From contig NC_052358.1 of the NCBI RefSeq assembly GCF_009727055.1, forward strand, positions 47,250,666-47,314,665: a DNA stretch of 64,000 nt, written 5' to 3'. Below, piece after piece: positions 59,091 through 64,000 of this stretch. How positions within the stretch are numbered: position 1 is the stretch's first letter; every line of letters begins with the position of its first letter. The stretch comes from Benincasa hispida. Its lineage: Eukaryota; Streptophyta; Magnoliopsida; Cucurbitales; Cucurbitaceae. The notes below the pieces were generated by a model. The model was given only the letters and a program-made list of their open reading frames with translations. It did no database searches and was not told the DNA's origin. The translations under genes were made by a program, and so were the position numbers.

Positions 59091-60918
59091 TCCGAGTGAT
59101 GACAAATGCTATCTTCTTGGAAGAAGACCACATCAGGGATCATAAGCCACGAAGCAAGCTTGTTTTACATGAGATTTCTAATGAGACTACTGAGAGTTCA
59201 ACAAGAGTTGTTGATGTCAATTCTTCTAGTCAACCATCTGAAGAGTTGAGATTGCCTTGACGTAGTGAGAGGGTTGCGAACCCACCGAAACACTATATGT
59301 GTTTGACTAAAGCCCAAAACATCATGTCTGAGGATGGAATTGAGGATCCATTGTCTTATAAGCAAACAATGGAGGATGTTGACAAAGATGAGTGGATTAA
59401 AACCATGAATTAGGAAATGGAGTCTATGTACTTCAATTCTGTCTGGAAACTTGTGGATCAGCCTGATGGGGTAAAACCTATAGGGTGTAAGTGGATCTAC
59501 AAGAGAAAATGAGGTGTAGATAGAAAGGTATAGACCATTATGGCTAAACTCGTCGCAAAAGGTTATACCTAAGTTGAAGGAGTAGACTATGAGGAAACTT
59601 TCTCACCTGTTGTCATGTCAAAGTCTATCAGGATTCTCTTGTCCATAGCCACATTTTATGATTATGAATATGGAAAATGGACGTCAAGACTGCCTTTCTT
59701 TATGGTAATCTTGAGAAGATAATCTACATGGCTCAACCAGAGGGGTTCATTATTCCAGATCAAGAGCAAAAGGTTTGCAAGCCTAATAGGTCCATTTATG
59801 GGCTGAAACAAGCATCTAGATCGTGGAACATTAGATTTGATAGTGCGATCAAATCATTTGGCTTTGATCATAATGTTGATGAGCCTTATGTTTACAACAA
59901 AATCATCAACAACTTAGTAGCTTTCCTGGTGTTGTATGTGGATGATATCCTACTTATTGGGAATGATGTAGGTTTCTGACTGACATTAAAAATTGGCTAG
60001 CCGCCCAATTCCAAATGAAAGATTTGGGAGAGGCGCAATATGTTTTAGGGATCCAGATCATCCGGGATCATAAGAATAAGAAGTTGGCCTTGTCTCAAGC
60101 ATCATACATTGACAAGATGTTGATCAGGTACTCGATGTAGAATTCCAAGAGGGGTTTATTACCCTTCAAGCATGGAATTGTTTTGTCTAAGGAGCAGTGT
60201 CCTAAGACACCTCAAGAGGTTGAGGAAATGAGACGGATTCCCTATGCGTCGACTGTTGGAAGCCTCATGTATGCAATGTTATGCACTAGACCTGACATTT
60301 GCTATGCAGTAGGGATTGTCAGTCGATATCAGTCCAATCCAGGATTAGATCACCGGACCGGTTAAAATGATCCTCAAGTATCTTCGAAGAACGAGAGACT
60401 ATATGCCCATGTATGGAGATAAGGATTTGATCCTTACAGGATACACAGACTCTGACTTTCAAATTGACAGAGATTCTCGGAAATCGACATCAGGGCCAAT
60501 GTTCATTCTGAATGAAGGGGCTGTAGTTTGGCAAAGCATCAAGCAAGGATGCATTGCGGACTCCACTATGAAAGCCGAATACGTAGCCACTTGTCGAAGT
60601 TGCTAAAAAGGCTGTTTGGCTTAGGAAGTTCCTTACAGAATTGGAAGTTGTTCCAAATATGTCTTTGTCGTTCACACTCTATTGTGATAACAGCGGGGCT
60701 GTGGCAAATTCTAGGGAACCTCGGAGTCACCAAAGAGGCAAGCATATTGAACAGAAGTATCATTTGATCAGGGAGATTGTGCATGCGGTGTTGTGATAGT
60801 CACGAAGATCGTGTTAGAGCACAACATTGCTGATCTGTTTACAAAGGCTCTCATGGCTAGAGTGTTCAAGGGTCATCTAGAGAGTCTGGGTGTACGGGAC
60901 ATGCGACACCTTGTCTAG
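59091..60918 (+). pseudogene. pol: Element D reverse transcriptase and RNase H, broken
   Basis: Integrase tail and RT follow in changing frames: TAG near 59413, TGA near 59510, a frameshift near 59668, then MDVKTAFLYGNLEKIIYM to LYVDDILLIGND (YVDD kept, near 59945) with a TGA after it. There is a TAG at 60138-60140 at the same codon as the stop at 777 in element A. RNase H is open in two pieces (60183-60365 and 60367-60606) with SKEQCPKTPQEVEEM, TDSDFQIDRDSRKSTSG and KAEYVA, where the usual first Glu is Lys. The tail, CDNSGAVANSREPRSH to HLV, reaches the stop near 60918. Confidence 0.9.
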
Positions 60919-61017
60919 AGTAAGTGGGAGATGATACTGGGGTATAGAGTATGCCCTAGTTTATTGTATATTGTACTATTTTTATGTATTCTACATTAGT
61001 CTCCCAAGGCATTAAAA

Positions 61018-61029
61018 CAAGTGGGAGAA
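61018..61029 (+). other. Polypurine tract of element D
   Basis: ACAAGTGGGAGAA directly before the 3' LTR. A second copy, GTAAGTGGGAGATGAT, lies at 60920-60934 after the RNase H stop. Confidence 0.85.
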
Positions 61030-62970
61030 TGTTCGGATTGGTGTTCTAATCCTCTCGGTGGTCTCGTAGTTTGTAAACATTTTGTACACATTGTTATTAA
61101 TAAAATAAATGTTATTTTATTTGAATTTACTCATATCCAATAAACTAAGATCCGTGGTTATTTCATGTAACCTAAGCATGTATGTGAGACATACAAGTGG
61201 ATCATGCCTTAAGTAATAACCTAAATAGTTTGTAGTATAAGGATAAAGGAGGGATACCGTATCCTGGTGACATTACCGATATAGCTCACTTCGTAGATGT
61301 TACAAGTGTTGTAAAATGCTAAAAATGGTATGATCCTGACCATTCATGTGGAGACATGCTAGCGGGGGTGTCCTATACAAAGAGTTTGTATAAGACGAGA
61401 CCACGAGATGATTAGTCTCTCTATATAACGTCGTTGATAACTGAGACTTGCATTTCACTAAAATGACCATAGGTGACATGACCTTAATCCTGAGTGAGTT
61501 GGGAACTCCTGCCTATGAGGGCGATCCTTTTATTAGTATGGGTGAGAGTGGCCAGATTGCCAACTCAACAAGCCTACCTTTTTGGGGATCTGTCTGATTG
61601 GGGAGTTGGGAACTCAGTCACAAAAGACGGAATTCACTCCTTCCCCGAAGCAAGGGTAAGTAGATAAATTACTCCCTTAAGAGCTGATTCCGGGTCTTGA
61701 ACATAGTGGCCACAAATTCTCCTTGGAAGAGAGGACTTAGTAATAGCAGGACTATGGCTTATTGTTCATTAGAGGAGTCAGTGGTACTTAAGGAGTTAGA
61801 TATAACTACAGGGAAAAAAAGGTAAATTGGCCCAATTGTACTTACGAGCAATTTGTCAAGAGTTATAACACTGTTGATTGGTTATATAGACACAGAAATA
61901 TATATGTAGTGAGAAGATTGTAGTTGTCAGTCTTTAGTGGAGTGACCAATAGTTAACGAATGGTGGATCTCGTGACTAAAGAGTTTAGTCAGTTATTCAC
62001 GTAGAGTTGGAGCTTCAAGCTACATGTCCAATTATATGTAATATTGATATGATATATTAGATACATTAATTGGAGGAATTAATATAAATATGATTTATAT
62101 TAAATACCATAAAATAGAAAAAGAACTATGGTTTATATGTTTCATATGATGAAATATTAAAACTATAGGTTATAAATATAATATGATAAGTTGGTTATCA
62201 TATTTATTTATAATATATTAATTATATGATAGTTAATTCTTTTTCTCTAATAACCATATTGAGTGGGAGGTTATTGGAAGTTTTATGGTAACCGTGAGAT
62301 AAAAGAAAAATGGTTTTAAAAAATTAGCAGTTGATTTGTTCGGAAAGTTCTCATGGAAAAGGCTATCAAAGAAGGGTTTTTACTAAATGATAGCCATTGA
62401 GAGCATACACGATTGAGCTACGAGTTAACTATACGATAGTTACTCATTTAATTATTGTTACATGATCGAGTAGCGAAGTCTATACGATAGGCTTCCGTTT
62501 TCTAAATGATCAAGTACATCATCTTACGATAGACAGTCTTCATTATCTCCCACCTACTCGATCGTATACCTTCTGTCTTCCTCAATCCAAGATCATACAG
62601 AGCTCACAACTCCTAGATTCTCACACTGAGAATACCAAGGTAACACTTGTGGTGGTGTTCTAAATTCGTTCGTGGATCGAGTTGGACTCAATTGGGTTCG
62701 AGGAGCATCCAGTTGTTCGTGCTATTGGCTGCCATTGCATTCGAGTGCATTGTTGGACGCATAGGAAATCGATCGAGGGATACTTGAAGAATAGTTCTTT
62801 AGAGGTACGCATATTCTATCCCTTGCATCCTCTTGCAGCATGCTGTAATTTTTGTTTATGCATAATCTGTTCGTTTTCGTTTAAGATTGTAATTGTTGTG
62901 TTCATTTTGAATGGGATTTAGAACGATCCACTTCTGCGGTTTATGGAAATCTCTATTTAGATTTCCTTCA
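61030..62970 (+). repeat. 3' LTR of element D
   Basis: Starts TGTTCGGATTGGTGTTC and ends TTTCCTTCA. It is the closest match to 41656-43658. It has lost about 100 bp at 62029, where TCCA joins ATTATATG. The hairpin at 62475-62495 has 9-bp arms GAAGTCTAT and ATAGGCTTC with one G-T pair. The anti-PPT is degraded (TCTCCCACCTA). Confidence 0.92.
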
Positions 62971-63130
62971 CTACCTTCATTCATTTGAATATTGTACTTC
63001 TCAGATATATTGTTTCACTCTTACGTGCGATTTCCATCGCATTCATCACTCTTTATTTTAGCAATAGAATAGGATCAAAATCATCGCATTAGTAAACAAC
63101 TTGCATCATGATCGAAACAATATATGTCAT
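62971..63130 (+). repeat. Remainder of the Athila-type LTR that begins at 37820
   Basis: Continues the LTR cut at 41655: CTCAACCTTACC before element D joins CTACCTTCATTC after it. It stops at about 63130 where a minus-strand Copia LTR begins, so its own 3' end is not seen. Confidence 0.65.
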
Positions 63131-64000
63131 TGTAGGATTCTATCAATAACAACGGAAGCATAAGGATCATCTAAGCACTCAAATTCACTAATTTTGGCAT
63201 AATATAAAGCATGCTTCTGCAGAAAAATGGGTTTCAAGACATATCTCTTGTAAAACTTCTTCAAAGCTCCTTCTTCAGCTGCAATCTTCTTCATATATTG
63301 TTGTAGACCACCTCAAAATCTTCCCCACTATTCTCTTGGTGCTCTAGATTGAGTCGTGGGACTCAAAACAAGCTTGAATCAAGGGATGAAGGAGAAAAGC
63401 TCACTGCAGCAACCTTGTTGAAGAACCATTCTTCAAACCGAATTTTCTCTAAAATTCACTATAGATTGCATGCCCGATTTTCACTCCAATCTCTTCATTA
63501 TATTGCAGATCAACATGCAAAGAGAAGAGTTTCATGAGTTGCAGCTCATGCTTGGAGAAGACAAAGGAAAGATTAATCTTCATGTGCAAGCTAATTAGGT
63601 GATGGATAATGGAAAAAACCATTTTTCCATTTTGTGTTTTTGTTTTCCAATTTTTCCAATTTTATCTAAAAATAAAAATTTGATTTTATAAATCTATTTT
63701 GATTTTAAAAATGAAAATTTAATTAATTTCATAAAGTAATTATTAAATAAAACTTAATTAATTTAATATCAAATATTAAATTAATTTTAACACATATCCA
63801 TCTTTATATATTTAAATCATATTTAAATATATAGATTATCCTATTCCGTTTAATTCTAAAATTAAACATAATTATATCTCATATAATTACTAATTCCCTT
63901 AATTCTAATTTGAACGTTCCAAATTAACTTATCACGCTATTCTAGAGCTAGTCCGTTACGAGCTAGTAGGGGGACCTCGTGGACCTACAGATCATAGGCT
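63131..64000 (-). repeat. Minus-strand divergent Copia LTR, cut by the window edge
   Basis: The reverse complement matches the end of the LTR at 47692-51706 (GAGTGCTTAGATGATCC, TATTTAAATATGATTTAAAT, AGGTCC...GAGCTAGT). Its 3' end is at 63131 (GAATCCTACA). It has no coding content; open frames here are chance. Confidence 0.75.

Larger units (their letters stand above)
41656..62970 (+). mobile_element. Copia element D, both LTRs, swollen by nested insertions
   Basis: 5' LTR 41656-43658, PBS, long leader, split gag, pol and 3' LTR 61030-62970. The LTRs match each other better than other copies. The TSD is TTACC (41651-41655) against CTACC (62971-62975). Inserted inside are a solo LTR at 45806, a Copia LTR at 47692 (itself holding 48620-50758) and a solo Copia LTR at 52253 (itself holding 53005-54682 and 55454-56961). 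Removing these leaves an element of about 10 kb. Confidence 0.88.

Overview
The window is plant nuclear DNA made almost wholly of nested LTR retrotransposons. I see no host protein-coding gene, tRNA, rRNA, CRISPR array or prokaryotic feature. The evidence is Ty1/copia and Ty3/gypsy (Athila-type) gag-pol relics, LTRs with TG...CA ends and 5-bp target-site duplications (TSDs), tRNA-Asp and tRNA-iMet type primer binding sites, and stop codons that look like methyl-cytosine decay. The LTR and pol sequences remind me of cucurbits, but that is an impression from memory, not shown here.

Layout. 1-3913: the 3' end of Copia element A (RT, RNase H, 3' LTR). 3914-5967: leader and LTR of a minus-strand Copia element, with a piece of Athila-type LTR inside. 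5968-26056: Copia element B, split inside gag by a complete Athila-like element (6305-18951, perfect CTAAC TSD) and inside its 3' LTR by a solo LTR (22933-24570). 26057-28160: truncated Copia LTR and an LTR end. 28439-29562: minus-strand solo Copia LTR with perfect CAATT TSD. About 29640-37819: minus-strand Copia element C (SIRE-like), cut by a plus-strand Copia LTR (34788-36837). 37820-41655 and 62971-63130: an Athila-type LTR that holds a gypsy solo LTR (38115-40784) and the whole of Copia element D. 41656-62970: Copia element D with both LTRs and a TTACC/CTACC TSD, swollen to 21.3 kb by solo LTRs, some nested two deep. 63131-64000: minus-strand Copia LTR running off the window.

Nothing here looks able to move by itself. 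Every pol has stops, frameshifts or changed active-site residues, and the Athila-like element carries gag and a Lys/Glu-rich second ORF but no pol.

The most interesting signals are structural. (1) Athila-type LTRs begin, directly after the TG, with a hairpin whose stem differs between subfamilies while staying paired, usually around a GAAA loop. (2) The Copia LTRs share a module made of an ACGATCG-type repeat array, a hairpin with compensating base changes, an 11-12 nt exact complement of the element's own polypurine tract, and a second hairpin. (3) Three single N bases sit exactly at the joint of direct duplications, which suggests assembly joins.
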